64,000 nucleotides of DNA from assembly GCA_963720475.1 (NCBI GenBank), contig OY970394.1, forward strand, positions 1,240,001-1,304,000, given 5' to 3'. Shown one piece after another: positions 24,023 through 33,190 of this stretch. The number at the start of each line of letters is the position of its first letter. Within the stretch, counting starts at the first letter, position 1. The translations under genes were made by a program, and so were the position numbers. This stretch comes from G963720475 sp963720475 (GTDB lineage: Bacteria; Actinomycetota; Thermoleophilia; Solirubrobacterales; Thermoleophilaceae). The notes under the pieces were generated by a model. It was not told where the DNA came from. It saw only the letters and a program-made list of their open reading frames with translations, and did no database searches.

Positions 24023-25347
24023 ATGAGGGACTCGCTTCGGACAACCGTGCTGGGCGTCATCGTCGGCTTCGCCTGCGCGCTCGGCCTCGCCGCTCCCGCG
24101 CAGGCGGCCCCGCTGCTCACCGAGTACGACATGGGTTTCGGCGACCCGAACCTGCGACCGGGCTACATCACGGCCGGCTCGGACGGCGCGCTCTGGTACA
24201 CGCAGTTCAATGAGCCGGCCGTCCCGCCCGGCCACGCGGGAACCGGATCGGCCGGATCACCACGTCCGGGCAGGTGACGGACCAGGTCATTCTCCAGACC
24301 GATGCAGGCATCGGCGACATCGTCAACGGCCAGACGGCGCGCTCTACTTCAACTACGAGTCGCTCAACCGCCTCGGCCGCCTGACGACGGGCGGCATCCA
24401 CACCCAGTCGAACACCTTCGCCACGGCGCTCTCGCAGCGCTCGACGTCGAGCCGGGCTCCGACGGCCGTCTCTGGGTCGCGCTCGGTCCCGCGGCAAGAT
24501 CGCGCGTGTCACGACGGGGCTCGTGATCGACGACGAGGTTGCGCCAATCAGCGGGTTGCCGGCGCCGCACCCCGGCCGACTCGGCGCCAACGGGAGCGAG
24601 ATGTGGTTCACGGCCACGAGCAGCTTTGGGCGCTACAACGATCCGATGACCTTTCCGCCCCCTCCGAGCGCCTCCTACAACGACGTCGCGAGCGACGCCT
24701 CCGGAAACGTCTGGGTGACCGACTCGATCAACAACCTCGTCCTGAAGGCTCTCCCGGGCGGAGGGACAGTGGGCTACCCGATCACGACGCGAACGCCGGG
24801 CCCGACCGAGATCATCCGTGGCCCGGACGGCGCGATGTGGTTCGTCGAGGCCAACGTCAACAAGATCGGCCGGATCGACTCCGCTGGCAACATCGAGGAG
24901 TTCCCGCTCGGAGACGGCTCGGACCCCGTCGGCATCACCGTCGGCCCGGACAACAACATCTGGTTCACGGAGTACACCCGCCAGAAGATCGCGAAGCTCG
25001 ACCTGAACCCGCCGACGGGTGGGGGCTCCGGCGGTGCGGCGCCCCCACCAGTCGCTCCGCCCGGAACGTTCGACTACGACATCACGGCAGTCGACGGCAT
25101 CAGTTCCAGTGAGGCGACCCCGCGCGGGAAGATCAACATCGGAGCGGGCGGGCCGACCGTGACCTACCGGTTCGAAATGGAGGGCCTCGAGTCCAACGAC
25201 GGCGGCGGCTTCAGCAAGTGCGGGGAGCTAACGAGCGCCGGCTCGCATGCGATCGGCGAGCGTTTCCAACACCTGGCGCCCGACTCGAGATACAGAGCGA
25301 AGCTCCGAGCGGTTCCCGCGGCGCTCACGCCGAGCGTCTGCATCTGA
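24023..25347 (+). pseudogene. Secreted Vgb/streptogramin-lyase-like beta-propeller, frameshifted
   Basis: A signal peptide starts at ATG 24023 (GVIVGFACALGLAAPAQA) followed by LLTEYDMGFGDPN and DGALWYTQFN. Continuation needs frame changes near 24235, 24335, 24432 and 24490, giving RIGRITTSGQVTDQ, DGALYFNYESLNRLGRL, DGRLWVALGP; from 24523 it is clean (GPDGAMWFVEANVNKIGRID, GPDNNIWFTEYTRQKIAKLD). The repeated DGxxWFxxxxxxxIGRI blades are those of virginiamycin B lyase-like propellers. A fibronectin-like domain follows (TYRFEMEG). Lyase activity is not implied; many secreted propellers share this fold. It probably continues into the metalloprotease segment. Confidence 0.65.
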
Positions 25348-25348
25348 G

Positions 25349-27387
25349 CTCACGAACCGTCGCGGCGTCACCCTGACGGCGGTCCTCAATCCACCTGGCT
25401 ACAACCCCGTAGCGGCCGCGCTCGAGATCGACCAGTCGGACAACAACTACCGGCTGTTCCAGGTCTCCTTCAAGCGCATGTTCACCAACGTGATCCGGCC
25501 CGTGAACCTGGTCACCAACCCGAAAGACCCGGCGGCGCCGGACGATCCCGGGGAACGCTGGTTCTCGCGCGTCCGCTACGAGGGGCATCCGCACCACTTC
25601 GACGTGCGGCCTACCCGTCGATGCCGCTCAACGTGAACGCCGAGTTGAACGGGACGGACCCGAAATACAAGACACAATGGGATCGCGCGGGTGCGATCTT
25701 CGAGCGCGTTGTCAATTGGGCCAAAACCCAGCCGGGTTGGAGCAACAGTCAGTGGCCGCTTGGCCTCATCGACTCCTATCCCGTGAGCGGCGCCGGTGGA
25801 GCGAATGTCGGCCAGCTTTTTGACGCCTACCCGGCGCGTTCGGTACTCGGGCGTAACACCGCCGGGCCGGCCGACGGACCGCACGAGCTCGGGCACGCCC
25901 TCGGGGACATGAAGCATGCGGGCCAGTCCTGCCCCGGGTCGGAGCCCGACAAGGGAGCGAACACCGGGGTTCCCTGGCCGCCCGATGACAAGGGCGAGTT
26001 CGAAGGCGTGACGCTCCAGATGACATCGGGCGGGAAGCGCATCGCGCGCTATTTGCCGCGGTCCAATGTGCAACTCCCCAGTGTCGGCGGCTTCAACATT
26101 CTCCGGCTAGCAGCGAACGTGCTCTACGACTTCTTGTCCTACTGCAACGACAAGTCTTTGGCGAACTCCGTGATGTCGGTCCGCTACTGGGGCGAGCTCG
26201 CCAGGTACCACCCGCCGAGCGTGGCGCTGCCCGCCGCCCGTCCAGCACGGCCCGCGCCTGCGCCCACCGGTGCAGGCGCTGCGGCTGCCCGCGCCCGGGC
26301 CCTGCACGTCGCCGCGACGCTGAGCGGACAGGACGCGACGATAGTCGACGTCGCTCCAGTGGATCGGGCTGCCACGGCGTCTACGCCAGGCGCCCGCTTC
26401 CACGTTATTGCCAGGGACGGGTCCGGCAGGGTCGTGTCGGACACCGGAGTCGTTCCGGAGACGGCTAGTGAGAGCGCCGACGGCATGATTAGCGTCGACA
26501 TCCCCGCCCGAGGGGCCGAGCGGATCGAGCTGGTGCGCGACGGTGTCGTGGTCGCGGCACGAAGCCGTTCGAAATCGCCACCGAAGGTGACGCTGCGCGC
26601 GCTGTCGAAGCGCCCGGCGCGCGAGGGCAAGGGTCAGACGCTGCGCTGGAGCGCGAAGGACTCCGATGGCGACGACGACCTGTTGATTTCTGTCGACTAC
26701 TCGCGCGACGGCGGGCGCTCCTGGAGCATGGTCTACTCGGGTCCGAACAGCGGCAAGCAGAAGCTCCCCGCGGCCGCGTTCGGCTACTCGAAGCGGGCTC
26801 GCCTGCGAGTCCGTGCGAGCGACGGGTTTTACGAGACCGCGAAGTCGAGCGCGGCCTTCTCCGCCAAGGGCGTGCCGCCGAAGGTGAAGCTCGAGAACCT
26901 GCCGCCCAAAACGCGGGTGGACGCCGACGGAACCCTCATCGCGTCGGCCACCGCTTTTGACGACGCGACGCGCCCGGTCACGGGCAAGCGGATCACTTGG
27001 TTCGTGGACGGCAAGCGCGTCGCCCGTGGCGGCCAGGTCGCCCTGCGCGATCTTCGCCCCGGACGCCGGAAGTTGCGCGTGGTCGCGACCGACTCGAACG
27101 GACGGGAGGGCGCGGCCAAGACGAGCGTCACGGTCGTGTCGGTGAAGCCGCTGTTCCTCACATTCAAGGCGCCGAAGAAGATCTCGCGGTCAGCGAAGTC
27201 CGTAAAGGTGACGGTAGCGTCGAGTGTCGTCGCAAAGCTCCAGGCTGGCGGTAAGACGTTCAAGGTCTCGCGCAAGTCGCGCACGCTGCGCTGGCCGGTC
27301 AAGCCCGGCAGGAAGACGCTCCTCCTGCCGGTAGTGCTCAAGGCCGGGTCGAAGAGCATGAAGGCCACGTACGTCGCGGATCGCTAG
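25349..27387 (+). CDS. Zincin metalloprotease with C-terminal Ig-like domains (5' part frameshifted)
   Basis: The first part (SELTNRRGVTLTAVLN to about 25605) is in a different frame from the long reading starting near 25612-25621. The protease core has HELGHALGDMKHAGQSC (HExxHxxGxxxH) and a Met-turn-like YDFLSYCNDKSLANSVMSV region, resembling M66/metzincin-type secreted proteases. An Ala/Pro linker follows, then three or so beta-sandwich repeats (PPKVTLRALSKRPAREGKG; PPKVKLENLPPKTRVDADG) and a basic C-terminus. No start codon or signal peptide precedes it, so it is best read as the 3' part of one secreted propeller-protease polyprotein from 24023. It overlaps metH by 50 bases, converging. 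Confidence 0.65.
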
Positions 27388-30300
27388 CCCGGCCATCGTC
27401 GAGACGGTCTTCTAGGAGCCTAGGCCGTGATTCGTCGGCCGCCCGCTCGACCGCTTCCTCCTCGACCGCGCCATCGCGTGCCTCGTCCTCGGGCGGCAGC
27501 TCGCCGCCGCGGTCGGTGCCGGCGATGATCTCGTCGGGCGCCTTTTCCTCCGGGATGAAGCCGGACTTCATGCCGAAGTAGACGGCCTGCGGGTGGTGGG
27601 CGACGATCGCGACCGTCGACTGCTCTGGCATCACGGCGAAGCCGTCCGACAGCGTCATGCCGATCTGCTCGAGGTCGAGCAGGCGCCAGACCTTCTCGTG
27701 CTCTGACTGGTCTGGGCACGCGGGGTAGCCCCACGAGTAGCGCCGTCCGCCGTCGAGGTCGATCCCGAGCTCGCGGCGCACGCGCGAGTGCAGCCACTCG
27801 GCGAGACCCTCGGCCGACTGGACGCCGAGCCCGTGCACGTAGAGCTGCTCGGCGAACTCGCCGTCGGCCTCGAGCTTCGCCATCAGGTCGGTCACCTCGG
27901 GGCCAACGGTCACCCCCTGCAAAGCCACGACGTCGCGCTCGCCCTCGCCCAACTCCGACAGCGGGCGGTAGAAGTCCGCCAGGCAGATCCGGTCGTGCTT
28001 CGGCTGGCGCGGGAAGGTGAGCCGCTCGAGCTCCTTCGTCGGGTCCTCGGGATCGAAGACGATCAGGTCATTGCCCTCGGAGGCGGCCGGGAAGTAGCCG
28101 AGCCGGGCACGCGGGTGGAGGTAGTCCTGCTCGCGCCACATCCGCTCGAGCCGCGGCGCGAAACCCTCTTCCTCGCCGTCGCCCTCGACGAGCTTCGTCC
28201 ACTCGTCGCCCTTCACGCCGCGCCCGCCCCAGTGGAGCTTGAACAGGACGTGGCGGTCGAGGTGGGGGTAGACCTCGTCGAACGGGACATCGATCTCCTG
28301 CACGCCCCAGAAGGGCGGGTCGGGGATCTCGTTGTCGGTGCGGGCGGCCGAGCGCGCAGAATCGTCGGTCACCGGTGGGCCGTCATCGACGACGACCGGC
28401 TTCGCGCGAAAGTCGGCCGCCTCGGTGCGGATCTTCTCGACCAGCTTCGCGCGCGCGTCGTCCTCGACGAGCGCGTCCATCGTGTCGAGCCCCTGGAAGG
28501 CGTCCTTGCAGTAGAAGACGCCCGGCTCGTAGATCTCGTCGGACTCCTTGCCCTTCGGGTAGAGCACGCGGCGGCCGAAGTCGCGGTTGATCGCGGCGCC
28601 ACCGATCAGCACCGGGTACTCGAGCCCGCGCTCGTGCAGCTCGGCGATGCAGGCAGGCATCTGCTTCGAGGTCGAGACGAGCAGCGCCGAGAGGCCGATC
28701 GCGTCGGCGTCGTGCTCCTCGGCCGCTTCGAGGATCGTCGAGATCGGGACCTGCTTGCCGAGGTCGACCACCGTGTAGCCGTTGTTGGTCAGGATCGTGT
28801 TGACGAGCGACTTGCCGATGTCGTGGACGTCGCCGAAGACGGTCGCGATCACGACCTTGCCCTTCGTGTGGCCCTCGATCCGGTCGAGGTAGTTCTCGAG
28901 CCGGGCGACGGCGCGCTTCATCACCTCGGCCGACTGGAGGACGAAGGGGAGGATCAGCTCGCCGGCGCCGAACTTGTCGCCGACCTCCTTCATCGCGGGC
29001 AGCAGCACGTCGTTGAGCGTCGGGACCGCGCCGATCTTGTCGACCGACTTGTCGATCCACTCCTCGACGCCGTCCTTCTTGCGCCGCAGGATGTGCCAGT
29101 GGAGCGCCTCCTCGGGCTCCATCTCGGCGGTCGGATCGGCGCCCTCGTCCTCCTCCTCGGGCCCCTTCGACTCGAAGTGCTCGATGAAGTCGGCGAGCGC
29201 GTCGTCGCGCTTGTTGAAGACGAGGTCGTTCGCGAGCTCGCGCTCGTTCTCGGGGATCTCGGCGTAGGGGGTGATGTGGTTCGGGTTGACCATCGCGAGG
29301 TCGAGCCCGGCCTCGACGCAGTGGTGCAGGAAGACCGAGTTGAGCACCGCGCGCGCGGGCTGGCCGACGCCGAAGGACACGTTCGACACGCCGAGCGAGG
29401 TCTTGACGCCGGGGAGCGCCTCCTTGACCTGTCTGATCCCCTCGATCGTCTCGATCGCCGAGGGCTTCCACTCGTCGTCGCCGGTGGTGAGGGTGAACGT
29501 GAGCACGTCGAAGATCAGCAGGCGTGGGTCGAGCCCGTGCTCTTCGCAGACGTACTCGTGGATCCGCTTCGCGATGTCGACCTTGCGCTGCGCGGTCTTG
29601 CCCATCGACTCCTCGTCGATGGTCAGCGCGATCAGCGCGGCGCCGTGCGCCCTGACGAGCGGCACGACGACGTCGAGCTTGTCGCGACCGGCTTCGAGGT
29701 TGATCGAGTTGACGATCGCGCGGCCGGGGATTTGCTCGAGCGCGAGCTTGATTACGTCGGGCTCGGTCGAGTCGATCTGAATCGGCGCGGGCTGCGAGAG
29801 CGAGACGCGCTTCGCCACCATCCTCATCTGCTCGTCCTCGTCGGTGCGCTCGGTCAGCGCGACGCAGAGGTCGAGTACGTGCGCGCCGCCCTCGACCTGG
29901 TCCTCGGCGACCTGGACGAGGCCGTCGTAGTCGTCGGCGAGCAGCAGCTCCTTCGCCTTGCGCGATCCCTGCGAGTTGACCCGCTCGCCGACGAGCGTCG
30001 GCGCTGGGTCCTGGGCGAGCGGTGTCGCGGTCATCATCGAAGAGAGCTGTGGCTCATCCGGCTCGGGGCGGGCGCCGACCTCCTTGCCCTTGACGCGCTC
30101 GGCGATCGCCGCGATGTGGTCGGGCGTCGTGCCGCAGCAGCCGCCGACGATGCCGACGCCGTAGCGTTCGACGAACTCCTGCAGGCTGTTCGCGAGCGGC
30201 TCGGGCTCCTCGGGGAAGATCGTCTCGCCGTCGGGTCCCTGGAGCGGCAGCCCGGCGTTCGGGATGCAGTGGACCGGCACCGGCGAGTTCTCGCCGAGGT

Positions 30301-31012
30301 AGCGGATCGCGTCGCGCATGTCCTCGGGGCCGGTCGAGCAGTTGAGCCCGATCACCTGGACGTCGAGCGCGGAGAGAGTCGTGAGGACCGACTGGATGTC
30401 GGTGCCGAGCAGCATCTTGCCGCCCTGGGGGAGGAGCGAGACCGAGCACTGGATCGGCAGCGTCTTGTCCTCGGTCTTGAACGCCTCGCGCGCGCCGAAG
30501 ATCGCGGCTTTGACCTCGAGGATGTCCTGCGCCGTCTCGATGATGATCAGGTCGGCGCCGCCCGCGACGAGGCCCTGCGCCTGCTCGGTGAAGACCTCGA
30601 CCAGCTCGGCAAACGTGATCTTGCCGAGCGTCGGGTCGTCCGATGCGGGCAGGTGCCCGGTCGGGCCGATCGAGCCGGCGACGAAACGGTCCTCGCCGGC
30701 AGCCTTGCGCGCTATCTCGGCAGCCTTCGTGTTGATCTCGAGCGTGTGTTCGTCCAGGCCCCACTCCTCGAGCTTGATCCGGCTCGCCTGGAAGGTGTCG
30801 GTCTCGAGCACCTCGGCGCCCGCGTCGAGCATCGAGGTGTGGACGCCCTCGATCACGTCGGGGCGGTTGAGCACGAGCGCCTCGTGGCACTTGCCCTCGA
30901 GGCCGCCGTAGTCCTCCTGGGTCAGGTCGAACTGCTCGAGCGTGGCGCCCATGCCGCCGTCGAAGACGACGACGCGGCTGTTGATCGCTTCGATGAAATC
31001 GCGCACGGACAC
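27338..31012 (-). CDS. metH: Cobalamin-dependent methionine synthase
   Basis: 1224 residues with the four MetH modules. Homocysteine domain (about 1-320): VFDGGMGATLEQ, zinc cysteines in GLNCSTGPEDM and GGCCGTTPDH. Methyltetrahydrofolate (pterin) domain (about 340-600): VGERVNSQGSRKAKELL, IQIDSTEPD. Cobalamin cap and binding domain (about 650-880): VIATVFGDVHDIGKSLVNTI with the cobalt-ligating His, and GLSALLVSTSKQMP. AdoMet reactivation domain (about 900-1170): YFPAASEGND, RRYSWGYPACPDQ. It makes methionine from homocysteine. GTG start at 31012. The last 40 residues are low in conservation and overlap the convergent protease gene, so the natural C-terminus may be shorter. Confidence 0.97.
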   Translation of the reverse strand: MSVRDFIEAINSRVVVFDGGMGATLEQFDLTQEDYGGLEGKCHEALVLNRPDVIEGVHTSMLDAGAEVLETDTFQASRIKLEEWGLDEHTLEINTKAAEIARKAAGEDRFVAGSIGPTGHLPASDDPTLGKITFAELVEVFTEQAQGLVAGGADLIIIETAQDILEVKAAIFGAREAFKTEDKTLPIQCSVSLLPQGGKMLLGTDIQSVLTTLSALDVQVIGLNCSTGPEDMRDAIRYLGENSPVPVHCIPNAGLPLQGPDGETIFPEEPEPLANSLQEFVERYGVGIVGGCCGTTPDHIAAIAERVKGKEVGARPEPDEPQLSSMMTATPLAQDPAPTLVGERVNSQGSRKAKELLLADDYDGLVQVAEDQVEGGAHVLDLCVALTERTDEDEQMRMVAKRVSLSQPAPIQIDSTEPDVIKLALEQIPGRAIVNSINLEAGRDKLDVVVPLVRAHGAALIALTIDEESMGKTAQRKVDIAKRIHEYVCEEHGLDPRLLIFDVLTFTLTTGDDEWKPSAIETIEGIRQVKEALPGVKTSLGVSNVSFGVGQPARAVLNSVFLHHCVEAGLDLAMVNPNHITPYAEIPENERELANDLVFNKRDDALADFIEHFESKGPEEEDEGADPTAEMEPEEALHWHILRRKKDGVEEWIDKSVDKIGAVPTLNDVLLPAMKEVGDKFGAGELILPFVLQSAEVMKRAVARLENYLDRIEGHTKGKVVIATVFGDVHDIGKSLVNTILTNNGYTVVDLGKQVPISTILEAAEEHDADAIGLSALLVSTSKQMPACIAELHERGLEYPVLIGGAAINRDFGRRVLYPKGKESDEIYEPGVFYCKDAFQGLDTMDALVEDDARAKLVEKIRTEAADFRAKPVVVDDGPPVTDDSARSAARTDNEIPDPPFWGVQEIDVPFDEVYPHLDRHVLFKLHWGGRGVKGDEWTKLVEGDGEEEGFAPRLERMWREQDYLHPRARLGYFPAASEGNDLIVFDPEDPTKELERLTFPRQPKHDRICLADFYRPLSELGEGERDVVALQGVTVGPEVTDLMAKLEADGEFAEQLYVHGLGVQSAEGLAEWLHSRVRRELGIDLDGGRRYSWGYPACPDQSEHEKVWRLLDLEQIGMTLSDGFAVMPEQSTVAIVAHHPQAVYFGMKSGFIPEEKAPDEIIAGTDRGGELPPEDEARDGAVEEEAVERAADESRPRLLEDRLDDGRASDPRRTWPSCSSTRP

Positions 31013-31015
31013 AGC

Positions 31016-31060
31016 ATCCTAGCGAAGTACGGGCAACCTTGACAAAGTTATGGCAAGGTT
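31016..31060 (-). promoter_or_regulatory. Candidate metH promoter and inverted repeat
   Basis: On the minus strand TTGTCA (31045-31040) and TAGGAT (31021-31016) are separated by 18 bases, a reasonable sigma-70-type pair. Transcription would begin close to the GTG at 31012, giving a leaderless metH message, so no cobalamin riboswitch fits here. AACCTTG (31035-31041) and CAAGGTT (31054-31060) form a perfect 7-bp inverted repeat with a 12-base spacer overlapping the -35, a possible operator. TTGACA (31039-31044) on the plus strand could be a -35 for the opposite gene. Confidence 0.4.
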
Positions 31061-31131
31061 TGTGAGGGCTGTCTCAAGACTCGGCGGGTACTCCGGCGCA
31101 ACCGTCCGGGGCTGCCGCTGTTGTAGCCCTC

Positions 31132-32010
31132 GTGAACTTCCTCGCCAGAGGGCTCACGGCCGTGGCTCTGGCCGGTGTCTCGCTCGGCATCGCAGTCGCC
31201 CCGGCGGCCGCGAAGCCGTCGCTGAAGCCCTACAAGGGCGCCGGTGCGTGGCTCGATATCTATGACGGCCCGACGCTGCGAAAGCCGCAGGCCGCGATCG
31301 ACAAGCTCGCCGCCAACGGGGTCAAGACGCTCTACCTCGAGACCGCCAACTTCAAGCAGGCGGCGAACGTGGACATCGTCTTCCCCAAGGAGACCGGCCA
31401 GCTGATCGAACTCGCACACGCGCGCGGGATCAAGGTTGTGGCGTGGTACCTGCCGTCGTTTGCGAACGTCGCCCGCGACCTGCGCCGCACGCTCGCGGCG
31501 ATCAACTTCACCTCGCCGACCGGGCAGCGCTTCGACTCGTTCGCGCTCGACATCGAGTCGAACATCGTCAACCCGCTGGCGAAGCGCAACAGCGCGATGC
31601 TCGACCTCTCGCGCCGCATCCGCGCGGCGGTCGGGCGCAACTACGCGCTCGGGGCGATCGTCCCCGACCTGCGCGGTTCGAACGTCCCGCCGGCGCTGTG
31701 GCCCTTCTTCCCCTACAAGGAGGTCGCGAAGATCTACGACGTCTTCCTGCCGATGGCGTACACGAGCGTGCGCGTCGAGGGGCGGGCCGGCGTCTATCGG
31801 TACACGCGCGCGAACATCGACTTCATCCGCGCGCGCGCGGGAAAGAAGGCACGCGTGCACATGATCGGCGGGATCGCCAACCTGCTCGATGCCGGCGAGG
31901 CGAAGGCCGTCGTCCAGGCCGCGCGCGACAGCAAGGCACTCGGCGCCAGCTTCTACGACCTGCCGCTCAGCGGGCCGGAGGAGTTCAGCGCGCTGCGCAA
32001 GCTGAAGTAG
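31132..32010 (+). CDS. Secreted TIM-barrel protein, putative glycoside hydrolase-like
   Basis: 292 residues from GTG 31132. Signal peptide: hydrophobic core LTAVALAGVSLGIAVA, cleavage after APAAA. The mature chain alternates strands and helices: GAGAWLDIYD, KTLYLETANF, GIKVVAWYLPSF, FDSFALDIESNIV, VFLPMAYTSV and VHMIGGIAN, the layout of a (beta/alpha)8 barrel like uncharacterised glycosyl-hydrolase-like families (DUF4015/GHL). Asp/Glu in ALDIESN may be catalytic. Substrate unknown. It is followed after 11 bases by a lipoprotein gene on the same strand. Confidence 0.7.
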   Translation: MNFLARGLTAVALAGVSLGIAVAPAAAKPSLKPYKGAGAWLDIYDGPTLRKPQAAIDKLAANGVKTLYLETANFKQAANVDIVFPKETGQLIELAHARGIKVVAWYLPSFANVARDLRRTLAAINFTSPTGQRFDSFALDIESNIVNPLAKRNSAMLDLSRRIRAAVGRNYALGAIVPDLRGSNVPPALWPFFPYKEVAKIYDVFLPMAYTSVRVEGRAGVYRYTRANIDFIRARAGKKARVHMIGGIANLLDAGEAKAVVQAARDSKALGASFYDLPLSGPEEFSALRKLK

Positions 32011-32021
32011 CGTTGCGCCGG

Positions 32022-33011
32022 ATGACCGGCTGGACTCGCATCTGCGCGGCGCTTGGGTGCGCGGCTGCGGCGACGGTCGCAGGCTGCGGCGGGACGAGCG
32101 ACTCGTCCGAGCGCTTCGAGGTCGAGACCATCCACGTGGGACCGACCCCCGAGCATCTCGCCTACGGCTTCGGCGCCCTCTGGGTCTCGACCGACGGCGC
32201 CGTCGTGCGCCTCGACCCGAAGGGCGGCGATGCCAAGCATGTGTCGCTCGACGCCGGCTCCGGGTCGATCGCCGCCGGGGAGGGTGCCGTCTGGGCGAGC
32301 CAGGACCGCGCGGTCGTCCGGATAGACCCGCGCGACCGCCGCCGCGGCGCCCCGGTCGCTGTGGTGCCGGACGGCCGCGACGATCGCGTCCGCTCGATCG
32401 CGACCGGCGACGGGCGCGTTTGGGCGGCCGGTGAGGACAAGCTCGTCCAGCTCGACCCCAAGACCGGCCGGACGGTCGGCAAGCCGATCCCGATCGGTGG
32501 CGGGGCGAAGCGGGTCGTCGTCGCGGGTGGCGGTGTATGGGCGCTGATCGCGACGGGGTTCGAGGCGCGGCGCTCGGGGACCGTGTCCGTGCCGGACAAC
32601 GACGGCACGCTCGTGCGCGTTGATCCCGAAGCGCGCAAGGTGGTGAAGCGGTTGAAGCCGGGCAAGAACCCGGCCGACGTCGCGGCCGGCGGCGGCAGCC
32701 TGTGGGTCGTTGGCACGGGCGACGACGGCCTCCGCAGGCTGAACCCGAAGACCGGCTCGGAGACCGGCCGCGCGTCAGCCGACTCGGGCGACCACGTGGC
32801 CGCCGACGCCGATTCCGTCTGGATCGCCGACCGGCGCTCCAACAAGCTGGGCCGCTTCGAGCCGCAGACGGGCGAGCTCAGCGGCGGGCCCTTCACGATC
32901 CCCGCCAGTGAAGGAGGCAACTCGGCGGAAGTGGGCGAAATCGCGCTCGGAGCGGGCGATGCCTGGATCGCGAGCCCGATCGGCCCCGACGTTGGCCGCA
33001 TCGCCCGTTAG
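32022..33011 (+). CDS. Lipoprotein beta-propeller (Vgb/PQQ-like repeats)
   Basis: 329 residues from ATG 32022. Lipobox at TVAGC (Cys22) after a short hydrophobic segment, so likely a membrane-anchored surface protein. Repeated blades show the pattern GxGxxWVxxxDGxxVRLDPK: FGALWVSTDGAVVRLDP, EGAVWASQDRAVVRIDP, DGRVWAAGEDKLVQLDP, GGSLWVVGTGDDGLRRLNP, ADSVWIADRRSNKLGRFEP. This gives six or seven blades. Such propellers are common in Thermoleophilia; ligand unknown. A TTG nine bases earlier is an alternative start. Likely co-transcribed with the TIM-barrel gene. Confidence 0.75.
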   Translation: MTGWTRICAALGCAAAATVAGCGGTSDSSERFEVETIHVGPTPEHLAYGFGALWVSTDGAVVRLDPKGGDAKHVSLDAGSGSIAAGEGAVWASQDRAVVRIDPRDRRRGAPVAVVPDGRDDRVRSIATGDGRVWAAGEDKLVQLDPKTGRTVGKPIPIGGGAKRVVVAGGGVWALIATGFEARRSGTVSVPDNDGTLVRVDPEARKVVKRLKPGKNPADVAAGGGSLWVVGTGDDGLRRLNPKTGSETGRASADSGDHVAADADSVWIADRRSNKLGRFEPQTGELSGGPFTIPASEGGNSAEVGEIALGAGDAWIASPIGPDVGRIAR

Positions 33012-33190
33012 TACAAACGCGGATTCCCGCTCCCAGTACGGCATTCCGCCCCACGGGTGGGCCTCTCGCACGAGATTTTCGACAGCTGTCTAAAGACGGT
33101 TCCCCAACCCGTCCCTAGCTTGCCGGTCAGTTCCATGACCACGATCGCCGGGGTTCGTCCTCCGGCGGGTTCAGGAGGGAACCGACTGAT

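Noticed and set aside
27788..31042. 1084-codon open frame antisense to metH
   Set aside because: It mirrors metH codon bias (GC-rich third positions), is extremely Asp/Glu/Arg/Leu-biased and shows no motif; metH itself is unambiguous.
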